Assembly: GCF_902499075.1 (NCBI RefSeq)
Contig: NZ_CABVPP010000004.1
Location: 124,001-188,000 of the forward strand
Direction of reading: 5' to 3'
Source of the DNA: Burkholderia pseudomultivorans
GTDB lineage: Bacteria; Pseudomonadota; Gammaproteobacteria; Burkholderiales; Burkholderiaceae
DNA: 64,000 nt
Of this stretch, positions 29,200 to 37,891 are shown in pieces; within the stretch, counting starts at the first letter, position 1, and each line of letters opens with the position of its first letter. The translations under genes and the position numbers were made by a program. The notes under the pieces are model-generated. The model ran no database searches and was not told where the DNA came from. It was given only the letters and a program-made list of their open reading frames with translations.

Positions 29200-30303
29200 T
29201 CAGGCGGCGACCGGCTGCCGCTGCGCCTCCAGTTCGCGCACGAGCGGCAGCACGCGCTTGCCGAAGTATTCGACTTCCTCGATGAAATGCAGGAAGCCGG
29301 CGAGCACGAGATCGACGCCGATCGCCTTCAGCTCGAGGATGCGCTGCGCGATCTGCTCGGGCGTACCGATCAGGTTCGTGCGGAAGCCGTCGTTGTACTG
29401 GACCAGATCCTCGAACGTCGATTTCGCCCAGTTGCCCTCGCCTTCGGGCGAAGCCTTGCCGGCCTGCTTCACCGCGTCGCCGAACGCGTGCACCGCTTCG
29501 ACATGGGCGTGACGGACGATATCGTCGAGCACGGCGCGCGCCTCGTCCTCGGTGTCGCGCGCGATCACGAACGCATTGACGCCGATTCGGACGCGATGGC
29601 CGTTTGCGGCCGCCTTCGCGCGAATGTCGTCGATCTGCGTCTTCAGGTTTTCGGGCGTATTGCCGTTCGTGAAGTACCAGTCGGACACGCTTGCCGCGTT
29701 GTCGCGTGCGGCGCGCGAGCTGCCGCCCTGGAAGATTTCCGGATGCGGCTTCTGCAGCGGCTTCGGGCTCAGCGTGTAGTTGTTGAAGCGGTAGAAGTCG
29801 CCCTTGAACGTGAAGTTGTCCTGCGTCCAGATGCCCTTCAAGGCCTGAATGAATTCCTTCGAACGTCGATAGCGCTCGTCATGCTCGAGCCACGGCTCGC
29901 CGATCGCGGTGAATTCGTCCTTGAACCAGCCGCTGACGACGTTGATCGCGATGCGTCCGTTCGAAATATGGTCGATCGTCGCGAGCTGCTTCGCGACGAC
30001 GGCCGGATGCCACGGCCCCGGCAGGATCGCCGCGAGCACTTTCAGTTTCGTCGTCGCGTGCAGCAGCGCCTGGCTGAACGATACCGACTCGTGCTGATAC
30101 TCGGCGCCGTAGCCGGCCGTGAAGCGGATCTGACTCAGCGCATAGTCGAAGCCGGCCGCTTCTGCGACGCGCGCGAGCTGCTGATTGTATTCGAGGCTCC
30201 AGTCGGTACGCTGCTCGATCGTGCTGACCACGAGTCCGCCGCTGACGTTCGGCACCCAGTACGCAAATTTGACGCCATCGGCGTGCGATTCGGTAACGCT
30301 CAT
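29200..30303 (-). CDS. sfnG: Dimethylsulfone monooxygenase SfnG (FMNH2-dependent)
   Basis: A 367-residue luciferase-like monooxygenase closely matching SfnG. The N-terminal VKFAYWVPNVSGGLVVSTIE segment, RITAGYGAEYQ-like FTAGYGAEYQHESVSF, and NVVSGWFKDEFTAIGEPWLE are characteristic of the SfnG/SsuD group. It oxidises dimethylsulfone to methanesulfinate with reduced FMN, part of sulfur scavenging from organosulfur compounds. It lies 27 bases after msuE, which encodes the FMN reductase that would supply FMNH2, in one operon. A sigma-54 promoter precedes msuE, matching control by SfnR in Pseudomonas. GAGGAC ribosome binding site. Function is by family; the related SsuD is less likely. Confidence 0.88.
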   Translation of the reverse strand: MSVTESHADGVKFAYWVPNVSGGLVVSTIEQRTDWSLEYNQQLARVAEAAGFDYALSQIRFTAGYGAEYQHESVSFSQALLHATTKLKVLAAILPGPWHPAVVAKQLATIDHISNGRIAINVVSGWFKDEFTAIGEPWLEHDERYRRSKEFIQALKGIWTQDNFTFKGDFYRFNNYTLSPKPLQKPHPEIFQGGSSRAARDNAASVSDWYFTNGNTPENLKTQIDDIRAKAAANGHRVRIGVNAFVIARDTEDEARAVLDDIVRHAHVEAVHAFGDAVKQAGKASPEGEGNWAKSTFEDLVQYNDGFRTNLIGTPEQIAQRILELKAIGVDLVLAGFLHFIEEVEYFGKRVLPLVRELEAQRQPVAA

Positions 30304-30330
30304 GAATTGTCCTCGTCGGGAAAAGCGGGA

Positions 30331-30900
30331 TTACGCGGCGGCGTCTGCCGCCACCGGAAACTGACGTGCGCGCAGGTGCGGCGCGGCATGCCGGGCTGCG
30401 CGTGCGATGCGTGCGTGTAGCGCCGGATTCGCGATCGCGTAGCGGTCGAAATCGCTTTCGGATGCATACACGCCGATCGGCAGCGTGCGCGCCTGGAAGA
30501 AGCCGAGCAGCGGGCGCAGCTGGTGGTCGATCACGAGCGCGTGCCGCTCGCTGCCGCCGGTCGCGGCGAGCAGCACGGGAACGTCGACCAATGCATCGCG
30601 ATCGACGAGATCGAACAAGTGCTTGAGCAGGCCCGTGTACGACGCGCGATAGACGGGGCTCGCCACGATCAGCACGTCGGCTGTTTCGATCGCGCGCAGT
30701 TGCGAGTCGAGATCGGGCGGCACCTGTGCGCGCGTAGCGGCGCCGGCAAGCCGGCTGCCGATTTCCGCGAGCTCGATGCGTCGCGTTTCGATCCGTGCCG
30801 CATTGCCGAGCGCCGCGAGGAGCGCGTCGATCAGCACGAGCGTGCGCGACGGGCGTTGCAGGCTGCCCGATACCGCGACGACGTTCACCGGTTTGCTCAT
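30331..30900 (-). CDS. msuE: NAD(P)H-dependent FMN reductase MsuE/SfnF
   Basis: A 189-residue flavodoxin-like reductase: VNVVAVSGSLQRPSRTLVLI (phosphate-binding loop), then VLIVASPVYRASYTGLLKHL and VPVLLAATGGSERHALVIDH, the MsuE/SsuE family pattern. It supplies FMNH2 to SfnG and possibly other sulfonate monooxygenases. The ATG at 30900 is selected over an in-frame start 69 bases upstream. The upstream choice would place the start codon inside the sigma-54 promoter element. First gene of the msuE-sfnG operon. Confidence 0.88.
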   Translation of the reverse strand: MSKPVNVVAVSGSLQRPSRTLVLIDALLAALGNAARIETRRIELAEIGSRLAGAATRAQVPPDLDSQLRAIETADVLIVASPVYRASYTGLLKHLFDLVDRDALVDVPVLLAATGGSERHALVIDHQLRPLLGFFQARTLPIGVYASESDFDRYAIANPALHARIARAARHAAPHLRARQFPVAADAAA

Positions 30901-30952
30901 CGCTTGCATCTCTCCTGTCGAAGCGGGCCAGGGGCCCGTCGCTGGATTGCGT

Positions 30953-30968
30953 TGCAAGCGGCGTGCCA
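30953..30968 (-). promoter_or_regulatory. Sigma-54 (-24/-12) promoter of msuE-sfnG
   Basis: On the minus strand the sequence reads TGGCAC-GCCGC-TTGCA, an exact match to the consensus TGGCAC-N5-TTGCW with correct spacing. It lies 53-68 bases upstream of the msuE ATG, giving a sensible leader. RpoN dependence with an enhancer-binding activator is therefore expected, as for Pseudomonas sfn genes. It sits in the 508-base msuE-kdgT intergenic region. Confidence 0.85.
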
Positions 30969-31073
30969 TTTCCGCGAGTCGCGTCGAGGTTCGGCGGCAA
31001 AGGGCGGGTGTCGGGATGGTGCGCGACGTCCGGCGGGCGCGGCGGCGTTATTCCACGCGCGAAGATATGCGTG

Positions 31074-31088
31074 TGAGCAAGGTGCTCA
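31074..31088. promoter_or_regulatory. Perfect inverted repeat, candidate enhancer site for the sigma-54 activator
   Basis: TGAGCA-AGG-TGCTCA is a perfect 6-base inverted repeat with 3-base spacer. It lies about 105-120 bases upstream of the -24 element of the msuE promoter, within the usual distance for an upstream activator sequence. Binding by the SfnR-like protein is inference. It could instead belong to another regulator of this divergent region. Confidence 0.45.
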
Positions 31089-31280
31089 TAACGCTATCGG
31101 CAGACGAGATGAACGAGCGTGAACAGCGGTGCTGATTCGGTGCTGCTGGGGCAGCAGTATCCGGAGCTTGGCTCGAGCGCGCGCTTCAGATATCCGCCTC
31201 GACACACGAAGCATGGCGCCAGCGCGCTCCTTGTATCTCGGGGCAATGACCGGGTTCGAGCGCGGTCACCCGCCACGCGC

Positions 31281-31297
31281 GTGATCGAATCGATCAC
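31281..31297. promoter_or_regulatory. Palindromic operator upstream of kdgT
   Basis: GTGATCG-AAT-CGATCAC is a perfect 7-base inverted repeat, 112 bases before the kdgT start. A further half-site TGATCGAT follows at about 31303. The TGATCG core recurs nearer the gene. The DeoR-family regulator encoded at the end of the kdgT operon is the best candidate ligand, but this is inferred. Confidence 0.5.
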
Positions 31298-31345
31298 CAA
31301 AATGATCGATTTGCGCAAAATGCGCAGCCGAAGTACACTCCAGAC

Positions 31346-31381
31346 TGATCGTTTCAATCATATAAGTGACCGATTCAATCA
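31346..31381. promoter_or_regulatory. Direct repeats TGAyCGwTTCAATCA in the kdgT promoter
   Basis: TGATCGTTTCAATCA (31346-31360) and TGACCGATTCAATCA (31367-31381) match at 13 of 15 positions. They are spaced exactly 21 bases apart, two helical turns. Each is itself an imperfect palindrome (TGAy...ATCA). They end 27 bases before the kdgT ATG and probably overlap the promoter, as expected for repressor operators. Confidence 0.55.
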
Positions 31382-31408
31382 AAGTCCGATCAGAGAATGG
31401 AGACTGGC

Positions 31409-32389
31409 ATGGCTCAAATACACATCAAGCGCGGCATCGAACGCGTACCCGGCGGCATGATGATCGTGCCGTTGCTCGTGGGCGCACTCGTCGCCACGTT
31501 TTTGCCTGACATGCCGAAGTTTTTCGGCTCCTTTACCAATGCGCTGTTCACCGGCGCGCTGCCGATCCTCGCGGTGTTTTACGTCTGCATGGGCGCGAGC
31601 ATCGATGTCAAGGCAACGCCCTACCTGCTGAAGAAGGGTGGCGCGCTGTTCGTCACGAAGGTGGGCGCCGCGATCGTCGTGGGCGTCGTCATGGGGCATT
31701 TCCTCGGCGAACAGCCGATTTCGTCGGGATTGTTCGCCGGCCTGTCGACGCTCGCCGTCGTCGCGGCGATGAACGACACCAACGGCGGGCTGTACATGGC
31801 GCTCATGGGCCAGTACGGTCGCTCCGAAGACGTCGGCGCGTATACGATCATGTCGCTCGAATCCGGGCCGTTCCTGACCATGGTCACGCTCGGCGTGGCG
31901 GGACTGTCGGCGTTCCCGTGGCCGACGCTGGTCGGCAGCATTCTGCCGCTCGCATTCGGCATGCTGCTCGGCAATCTGGATCGCGAGATGCGTGCGTTTC
32001 TCGGCAAAGCGGTACCCGTGATGATTCCGTTCTTCGCGCTGGCGCTCGGCGCGAGTCTCGATCTGCACAAGGTGTGGCAGGCCGGCGTGCTCGGCGTCGG
32101 CCTGGGGATCGCTGTCGTCATCGTGACGGGCATTCCCCTTTACCTCGCGGACCGTCTGACGGGCGGCACCGGCGTCGCCGGCACCGCGGCGGCGAATACG
32201 GCAGGTAACGCGGCCGCCGTGCCGGCGTTGATCGCCGCGGCAAATCCGGTCTACGCGGAGGCCGCCAAGAGCGCGACGCTGCTGGTGGCCGCCTGTGTCG
32301 TCGTGACCGCGGTCCTTTCGCCGATCCTGACCGCCGCCGTCGCAAAACGCGTGCAGGTCGGCCGCGAAGCAACGGAAATGGCGCAATGA
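31409..32389 (+). CDS. kdgT: KdgT-family 2-keto-3-deoxygluconate/sugar-acid permease
   Basis: A 326-residue membrane protein of about ten helices, the normal KdgT length (about 327). Typical segments are [40 protein letters not shown] and [19 protein letters not shown]. It imports a sugar acid with protons. Here it is first in an operon with a four-carbon acid sugar kinase and PdxA2, so D-threonate/D-erythronate-like acids are the likely cargo rather than ketodeoxygluconate. The ATG at 31409 is preferred over 31397 because GGAG lies 6 bases upstream. Its stop overlaps the kinase start (ATGA). Confidence 0.88.
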   Translation: MAQIHIKRGIERVPGGMMIVPLLVGALVATFLPDMPKFFGSFTNALFTGALPILAVFYVCMGASIDVKATPYLLKKGGALFVTKVGAAIVVGVVMGHFLGEQPISSGLFAGLSTLAVVAAMNDTNGGLYMALMGQYGRSEDVGAYTIMSLESGPFLTMVTLGVAGLSAFPWPTLVGSILPLAFGMLLGNLDREMRAFLGKAVPVMIPFFALALGASLDLHKVWQAGVLGVGLGIAVVIVTGIPLYLADRLTGGTGVAGTAAANTAGNAAAVPALIAAANPVYAEAAKSATLLVAACVVVTAVLSPILTAAVAKRVQVGREATEMAQ

Positions 32390-33684
32390 GCATGCTGATC
32401 ATCGCGGACGATCTGTCGGGCGCCGCCGATTGCGCCATCGGCTTTGCGAGCGCCGGCTATCGGACGGTCGTCACGCTTGACGTGCCCACGCAAGGCCTCG
32501 ACGCAACCGTCGCCGACGTGATCGCAGCCGATACCGACACCCGCCGCCTCACGCCGGCCGAGGCCGCGCAGCGCACGTCGGCCGCGTGGCGGGCGTTGCG
32601 CGAACCGGGCCGGCGCCTCTACAAGAAGATCGACTCGACGCTGCGCGGCAATTGGGCGGCCGAAGTCGCCGCGTTGCAGCCGCTCGCGGGTCTTGCGATC
32701 GTCGCGCCGGCGTTTCCGGCGACGGGCCGCACCGTCCTCGGCGGCCGTGTGTTCGTGCGCGGCGAGCCGCTCGAAACCACCGATACATGGAAGCTCGAAA
32801 ACGCGGGCCGCACTGCAGACCTGCACGCGATGCTCGCGCAAAACGGTGTTTCGACCGCCCAACTCGACGTGGATGCATTGCGCGAAAGCAGCCAGACGCT
32901 CATTGCGCGAATCGCCGCCGTGGCGGCGAGCGGCACCGAGGCGCTGGTGGTCGACGCCGAGACGAACGACGATCTGATCGCACTCGCACGGGCGACGGCA
33001 CAGATGGACGACGCGCTGTTCTGGGTCGGCTCGGGCGGGCTCGCGCGCGAAATCGCGAGCGTGGAAAGTCTGTTCGACGCGCGCGCGGCGCGAACAGGCG
33101 CTGCCGCTTCGCAACGGCAGCCACGACACGCGCCCGTGCTGGCGCTGGTGGGCAGCCTGTCGGCGGTGTCGGAGCGGCAGTGCGCGATGCTGCGCGAACG
33201 CGCCGGCATGATGGAACTGACGGTACCGCCCGCCGTGCTGCGTGGCGGCGAGCGCCACGCGGACGTACCGCAATGGCAGGCGCGCATCGGCGACGCGCTG
33301 CGAACGGGCGCGGACCTGCTGCTGCGCATCGGCAGCGACGACGCGTTCGATCCGGCGGAAGGCGCGTTGCTGTCGGCCACGCTTGCCGCGCTCGTCAAGC
33401 CGCATTTCGCGGTGCTCGGCGGCTTGATCGCGACGGGCGGCGAAACCGCCCGCGCGATGCTGAGCGCCGTTGGCGTCGGCAGCGTCGAACTGATTGAGGA
33501 GATAGAGGCCGGCGTGGCCGTCGGCAAGCCGATCGGTGCCTCCGTTTGCCAGCCTCATCTGCGTATCGTCACGAAGGCCGGGGCGTTCGGCACCGATCAC
33601 GCATTGTTCGCCGCGTGGCGCTATCTCCGCGAAACGCCGGCAGCGAGCGTCAGGGCGGGCGCCCGCTCACACGGTTCGGCCTGA
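32386..33684 (+). CDS. dtnK: Four-carbon acid sugar kinase (D-threonate kinase, DUF1537/OtnK family)
   Basis: A 432-residue kinase. The N-terminal domain begins [20 protein letters not shown] with the family's Asp-Asp pair, and [20 protein letters not shown] is the next conserved block. The C-terminal ATP-binding domain includes [20 protein letters not shown] and the end [14 protein letters not shown]. Relatives phosphorylate D-threonate or D-erythronate at the 4-hydroxyl. Pairing with PdxA2 points to DtnK, which makes 4-phospho-D-threonate. The start overlaps the kdgT stop by 4 bases (ATGA), indicating coupled translation. Confidence 0.87.
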   Translation: MSMLIIADDLSGAADCAIGFASAGYRTVVTLDVPTQGLDATVADVIAADTDTRRLTPAEAAQRTSAAWRALREPGRRLYKKIDSTLRGNWAAEVAALQPLAGLAIVAPAFPATGRTVLGGRVFVRGEPLETTDTWKLENAGRTADLHAMLAQNGVSTAQLDVDALRESSQTLIARIAAVAASGTEALVVDAETNDDLIALARATAQMDDALFWVGSGGLAREIASVESLFDARAARTGAAASQRQPRHAPVLALVGSLSAVSERQCAMLRERAGMMELTVPPAVLRGGERHADVPQWQARIGDALRTGADLLLRIGSDDAFDPAEGALLSATLAALVKPHFAVLGGLIATGGETARAMLSAVGVGSVELIEEIEAGVAVGKPIGASVCQPHLRIVTKAGAFGTDHALFAAWRYLRETPAASVRAGARSHGSA

Positions 33685-33745
33685 TCGTTCCTACGCGATC
33701 GGGTATGCAGTAGAGCAGAATTCAAGGACATCAAGGCAAAACATC

Positions 33746-34747
33746 ATGAGCAACTACCTTCCCGTGATCGGCATTACGATGGGCGACGCAGCAGGCGTCG
33801 GCCCGGAAATCATCGTCAAGAGCCTCGCACACGACGTCGTTTATCGGCAATGCCGTCCGCTCGTGATCGGCGATGCGCGCCGGCTCGAACGAGCGAACGA
33901 GATCGTCGGCGGCACGACGAAGATCCGCCGCATCCAGGAAGCGGCCGACGCGCGCTACGAACCGGGCACGATCGACTGCATCGATCTCGACCTGATTCCG
34001 GCCGACCTGCCATTCGGCCGCTTGTCGGCCGTCGCGGGCGATGCGGCCTACCAATTCATCGCGCGCGCGGTGAAGCTGGCGGAAGCCGGGCAGATCGACG
34101 CCATCTGCACGGCGCCGCTCAACAAGGAAGCGCTGCACGCCGGCGGCCACAAGTATCCCGGCCACACCGAAATGCTGGCGCATCTGACGGGCGTCGACGA
34201 AGTATCGATGATGCTCGTCGCGCCGCAACTGCGCGTGATTCATGTGACCACGCATATCGGCATCATCGACGCGATCCGCAAAATCGAGCCGGGCCTCGTA
34301 CAGCGCACGATCGAGCGCGGCCACGCGACGCTCGTGAAGGCCGGCATCGCAAAGCCGCGCATCGGCGTATGCGGGATCAATCCGCATGCCGGCGAGAACG
34401 GTCTGTTCGGATACGGCGAGGAAGAAGAGAAGATCGTGCCGGCGGTCGCGTTGTTGCAGGAACGCGGCCTCGACGTGACCGGCCCGCTGCCTGCCGACAC
34501 GCTGTTTTTCCGTGCGGGCCGCGGCGACTTCGATCTCGTGGTCGCGATGTATCACGACCAGGGTCATGGCCCGGTGAAGGTGCTCGGGCTCGAAGCGGGC
34601 GTCAACGTGACGGTGGGACTGGAAGTCATCCGCACGTCGGTCGATCACGGCACCGCGTTCGACATCGCGGGCACGGGCGTCGCGGACGAGCGCAGCCTGC
34701 TCGAAGCGCTGCGCCAGGGCGCCGAACTCGCGACGCGGCGCGGCTGA
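33746..34747 (+). CDS. pdxA2: PdxA2, 4-phospho-D-threonate dehydrogenase
   Basis: A 333-residue homolog of 4-hydroxythreonine-4-phosphate dehydrogenase. The start is VIGITMGDAAGVGPEIIVK. Metal-ligand histidines appear in YPGHTEMLAHLTG, VTTHIGIID and AMYHDQGHGPVKVLG. In this gene context the enzyme oxidises 4-phospho-D-threonate, with decarboxylation to dihydroxyacetone phosphate, rather than acting in vitamin B6 synthesis. The ATG at 33746 is 61 bases after the kinase stop, with a weak AAGG ribosome binding site. A dihydroxyacetone kinase gene lies far right in the window (63292), but no direct link is implied. Confidence 0.87.
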   Translation: MSNYLPVIGITMGDAAGVGPEIIVKSLAHDVVYRQCRPLVIGDARRLERANEIVGGTTKIRRIQEAADARYEPGTIDCIDLDLIPADLPFGRLSAVAGDAAYQFIARAVKLAEAGQIDAICTAPLNKEALHAGGHKYPGHTEMLAHLTGVDEVSMMLVAPQLRVIHVTTHIGIIDAIRKIEPGLVQRTIERGHATLVKAGIAKPRIGVCGINPHAGENGLFGYGEEEEKIVPAVALLQERGLDVTGPLPADTLFFRAGRGDFDLVVAMYHDQGHGPVKVLGLEAGVNVTVGLEVIRTSVDHGTAFDIAGTGVADERSLLEALRQGAELATRRG

Positions 34748-34814
34748 GCGCGCAACCGGCGTGACGGAATGCGCGCGGGCCGTGGTGTAACATCGGCAAC
34801 CTCCCATCCTGCAG

Positions 34815-35621
34815 ATGTCAGCCATGAAAGCGTCCGAGCGCCATCGCGCGATTCTCGATCTCGTCCTGACGGGCGACGCCAGCGTCGAACAGCTCAGCGC
34901 CGCGCTCGGCGTATCCGAAGCTACCGTGCGGCGCGACCTGACGACGCTCGCCAACCAGCGCCGTCTCGTGCGCACCTATGGCGGTGCGACGGCGCTGATC
35001 GGCGCACACGAACCGGAGGCGTCGCTCGAGGAGCGCAAGGCGACGCAGCGCGAGCAGAAGGAAGCGATTGCTCGCGCGGCGGCCGCTCACGTGCACGACG
35101 GCGATACGCTGCTGCTCGACGGCGGCACGACCTGCGCCGCGCTGGCGCGGCATCTCGTCTCGCGCGTCGATCTTCATGTGGTGACCAACAATCTGCTTGC
35201 CGTCATGACGCTGGCGAACGCGCCCGGCGTCCATCTCACGTTGATCGGCGGCGATCTGCGCAAATCGAGCATGAGCACGCTCGGGCCGCTCGCCGAACTG
35301 TCGCTGAGCCGCTTGAGCGTCGACAAGGCATTTCTCGGTGCGGACGGCGTGGTCGCGGAGTTCGGGCTGTGCGAAGCGAGCGCGCAACAAGCGTATCTGA
35401 AGGACTGCATCATCCGGCGCGCGGCTCAGACGTTTGTGCTCGCCGACGCCGACAAGCTCGGCCGCTCGCGGCAACAACACTGGACGCCGCTCGAACGGGA
35501 CTGGTGCTTGATCACGTCGAGCATGGCCGACGAGGCGCTTCTTGCGCCGTTCAGGGCGCTCGGACGCGTCGTGGTCGAGACGGCCGATATCGACACGCCG
35601 TCGCGCCCGACGATCTCGTGA
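34815..35621 (+). CDS. DeoR-family transcriptional regulator of the kdgT-dtnK-pdxA2 operon
   Basis: A 268-residue DeoR-type repressor. The N-terminal HTH is SVEQLSAALGVSEATVRRDL, then RLVRTYGGA, the family signature turn. The sugar-phosphate sensing domain contains DTLLLDGGTTCAALARHL and the end DADKLGR. It likely binds a phosphorylated intermediate of the pathway. An in-frame ATG at 34824 is equally possible; neither has a strong ribosome binding site. The gene order transporter-kinase-PdxA2-DeoR resembles a Salmonella D-threonate locus. Operators with TGATCG cores upstream of kdgT are its probable targets. Confidence 0.86.
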   Translation: MSAMKASERHRAILDLVLTGDASVEQLSAALGVSEATVRRDLTTLANQRRLVRTYGGATALIGAHEPEASLEERKATQREQKEAIARAAAAHVHDGDTLLLDGGTTCAALARHLVSRVDLHVVTNNLLAVMTLANAPGVHLTLIGGDLRKSSMSTLGPLAELSLSRLSVDKAFLGADGVVAEFGLCEASAQQAYLKDCIIRRAAQTFVLADADKLGRSRQQHWTPLERDWCLITSSMADEALLAPFRALGRVVVETADIDTPSRPTIS

Positions 35622-35710
35622 TACTGCGCGAAGCCCGCAGTACAACGAGGCGGAAAGGCGTCGGACCTTCGACGACGAGATAGCGAACCGTCGGCCGAAA
35701 ACATCCGACG

Positions 35711-36655
35711 TCACGTTCCCTCTTTACCTTCCGGTAACACGTCGCGGCCTTGCTGCGATGCCGACCTGACGAACGCGTCCAGATCGCGGTTGAAACGCTC
35801 GGGCTCCTCGATGAACGGCGCATGGCCGGCGTCCGCGTACACGTGACTTACGATGTGCGGATTCAGCGCGGCCGCGCGGGCGAGCGTTGCCTGCGTGTCG
35901 ACCAGTACGTCGCGACCTCCGTAGATAAAGAGCAGCGGTACGCGCGCCTTGGCGAGCCCTTCTGTGGCGAACACGGTCATGGCCGGCACTTCTCGCTGCA
36001 TGTCCCACGATGCCATGGCGGCGTTCGCGAGCAGCCGCGCGAATGTGTCGGCGTCGGGCCGACGATTGAAACAAAGGCCGACGAAGGTACGCTCGCCGTC
36101 CAGATGCGTCTTCAGATCGGCCGAATTCATGTCGCGATAAACGTCGGGGTGGGCGACGATCTGACCGGGCGCGAGCTCGACCACGCCGTCGACATATACG
36201 GCACCCGCGATGCCGCTATCGCCGTATTTCGCGAGATAGTTCGATATCACCACGCCGCCGAGCGACCAGCCGACCACGACGGGCTTGCGCGCATGCGAGC
36301 CGCGGATCACCGCTGCGAGGTCGTCCCCCCAGCGGCTCCCGTCGTGATAGGGCTCCGGGCCGGCCGGCTTGTCGGACAGACCGTGACCGCGCAGATCATA
36401 GGTGATGATCCGGTATCGGCTCAGTTCGCGGCTTCGCACCTGGGCATCCCAGTTCAGGCGGCTGCCGAGCAGTCCATGCACGAGAATGATCGGCTGGCCG
36501 TTCGGATTACCGTTTTCCTGAACGGCGATCCTTACGCCATCCGCCGAGGTCACCGTATAGCTGTTCGGTGCTGCAAATGCGTGGGGCGCGGACGCAAGCA
36601 GCGTAACCGCCGAGAGCGCGGAAATCAGAAGGTGAGAGAACGTCCTTAAGCTCAT
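35711..36655 (-). CDS. Secreted alpha/beta hydrolase
   Basis: A 314-residue protein with a signal peptide (1-28, ending HAFA) and an alpha/beta hydrolase fold. The oxyanion segment is ILVHGLLGS, the nucleophile elbow GWSLGG, the acid in YGGRDVLVD, and the catalytic His in DAGHAPFIEEPERF. It is probably a periplasmic esterase, lactonase or haloperoxidase-like enzyme. It is transcribed divergently from a MerR-type gene, and the intergenic operator has the MerR layout, so expression should respond to that regulator. Substrate unknown. Confidence 0.85.
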   Translation of the reverse strand: MSLRTFSHLLISALSAVTLLASAPHAFAAPNSYTVTSADGVRIAVQENGNPNGQPIILVHGLLGSRLNWDAQVRSRELSRYRIITYDLRGHGLSDKPAGPEPYHDGSRWGDDLAAVIRGSHARKPVVVGWSLGGVVISNYLAKYGDSGIAGAVYVDGVVELAPGQIVAHPDVYRDMNSADLKTHLDGERTFVGLCFNRRPDADTFARLLANAAMASWDMQREVPAMTVFATEGLAKARVPLLFIYGGRDVLVDTQATLARAAALNPHIVSHVYADAGHAPFIEEPERFNRDLDAFVRSASQQGRDVLPEGKEGT

Positions 36656-36685
36656 TGTCTTGCCCGGGAGAGTGTCGGTACGCTT

Positions 36686-36717
36686 ACTCTCAACCCTTAC
36701 ACTGATGTGAGAGTCAA
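36686..36717 (-). promoter_or_regulatory. MerR-type promoter/operator between hydrolase and merR genes
   Basis: CTTACA-CTGA-TGTGAG (36696-36711) is a near-perfect inverted repeat. It is nested in a longer pair, ACTCTCA (36686-36692) and TGAGAGT (36708-36714). On the minus strand it directly follows a -35-like TTGACT (36717-36712), with about 19 bases to the next possible -10. Over-long spacers with the dyad inside are the hallmark of MerR-activated promoters. It reads toward the alpha/beta hydrolase gene. Confidence 0.6.
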
Positions 36718-36741
36718 GCGAATCGTGCTACGCTGCTTTGC

Positions 36742-37128
36742 ATGAAAAACACGCCTTCCCGGCAGCTGCTGGCGATCGGACAACTTTCGCAACTCACCGG
36801 CGCCAGCGTGCGGTCGATCCGCCACTACGACGAACATGGTCTGCTCACTTCGGTACGTGCGAGCAATGGCTATCGCATGTTTCCCGAGAAGGCCGTCACG
36901 CAGGTCAAGCAGATTCAGCGCATGATCGCGACCGGATTCACCATCGACGATATTCGCGGTTTTCCCGACTGCATGCTTTTGATCGAGGGTGCCCGTTCTT
37001 GCGATCAGATTACGGACGTTCAGCGGGCAAGGCTCGAGGCAATCGAGCGTCAGATCGCCGACCTGGAAAAGCGTCGGGCGCGTCTTCTCAAGACCTTGAA
37101 TGAAGGGGTGATTCCGCCGGTCGATTGA
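36742..37128 (+). CDS. MerR-family transcriptional regulator
   Basis: A 128-residue MerR protein. The winged HTH is LLAIGQLSQLTGASVRSIRH, then YDEHGLL and SNGYRMF, followed by a C-terminal dimerisation coil (RARLEAIERQIADLEKRRAR). No cysteine pair typical of metal sensors is seen at the C terminus; the two cysteines (DCMLL, SCDQI) are mid-protein. An organic ligand or redox signal is thus more likely than a metal. It is divergent from the alpha/beta hydrolase gene over a MerR-type operator. Length is normal for short MerR members. Confidence 0.87.
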   Translation: MKNTPSRQLLAIGQLSQLTGASVRSIRHYDEHGLLTSVRASNGYRMFPEKAVTQVKQIQRMIATGFTIDDIRGFPDCMLLIEGARSCDQITDVQRARLEAIERQIADLEKRRARLLKTLNEGVIPPVD

Positions 37129-37172
37129 TGCGGCGTGGCAATGGCCACGGCCGCGACGCTGCCGCCTGCGCG

Positions 37173-37880
37173 CTACCCGGCCTGGCGCCACGCGGCGCTC
37201 TCGCGTCCCTGCGTCAGCAGCTTGCGCGCAATCTCGGCCACGCGCGCCACGTGCGCGACGGCTGCCTCGCGTGCCGCCCTCGCGTCGCCGGCCGCGATCC
37301 CGGCGAGAATCTCGCGCATTTCCTCGACCGCCTGCTGACCGCGATCGTCGGAAGCGATCGTCAGCGCACGCAGCCGATTGATGCGAGCGATCAACGTCTG
37401 CACGATCTCCCACGCAACGTGCTTTTTACCGGCGATGAACATGCGCTCGTAGAACGCCGACGTCAGCGCCTTCACCGCGTGATGATCCTGCGTATCGAAC
37501 GCGTGCTGGATCCGGTCGATGCACGTCGAAAGATCTGCGACGAGCGACGCATCGGCATGCTCCGCGCAGGCCATCGCGGCCTCGCCCTCGAGCAAGGCGC
37601 GGATCTCGTAGATCTCGGCGGCCGTGTCGAAGTCGAGGACCGCGACGATGGGCCCCTGGTTCGGGATCGAGTCGACGAGGCCCTCCGTTTCCAGATGGCG
37701 CAGGACCTCGCGCACGACGGTCCGGCTGACGCCCAGGATCTCGCACAGTGAGCGTTCGACGAGCCGTTCGCCCGGCTGGAAATGCGCGTCGAGGATCGCG
37801 GTGCGCATCTTCTCGAGCGCGAGCTCCCGCAGCGTGGCAGTAGGCCGCTCGACTTTCAGTGACGGCAGTGCGGGACGCAT
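37173..37880 (-). CDS. GntR-family regulator (FadR/VanR subfamily), copy 1
   Basis: A 235-residue regulator. The HTH is in GERLVERSLCEILGVSRTVV and REVLRHLETEGLV. An FCD all-helical ligand domain runs from about 95 to 225 (AEIYEIRALLEGEAAMACAE, with the Asp/His metal-ligand pattern in LRALTIASDDRG). The ATG at 37880 is chosen because it gives the family-like start and lies just after the ABC ATPase stop (11-base gap). It is the last gene of the ABC importer operon. It is clearly paralogous to the GntR protein at 43189-43878, sharing the TLREL.L.K.R, VSRTVVREVLRHLETEGLV and RINRLRALTIA segments. Confidence 0.88.
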   Translation of the reverse strand: MRPALPSLKVERPTATLRELALEKMRTAILDAHFQPGERLVERSLCEILGVSRTVVREVLRHLETEGLVDSIPNQGPIVAVLDFDTAAEIYEIRALLEGEAAMACAEHADASLVADLSTCIDRIQHAFDTQDHHAVKALTSAFYERMFIAGKKHVAWEIVQTLIARINRLRALTIASDDRGQQAVEEMREILAGIAAGDARAAREAAVAHVARVAEIARKLLTQGRESAAWRQAG

Positions 37881-37891
37881 GGCCGTTGCCG

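Noticed and set aside
35622-35642. TACTGCG/CGCAGTA hairpin after the DeoR gene
   Set aside because: No T run follows; the stem is short. It might aid Rho-dependent ending but cannot be called an intrinsic terminator.
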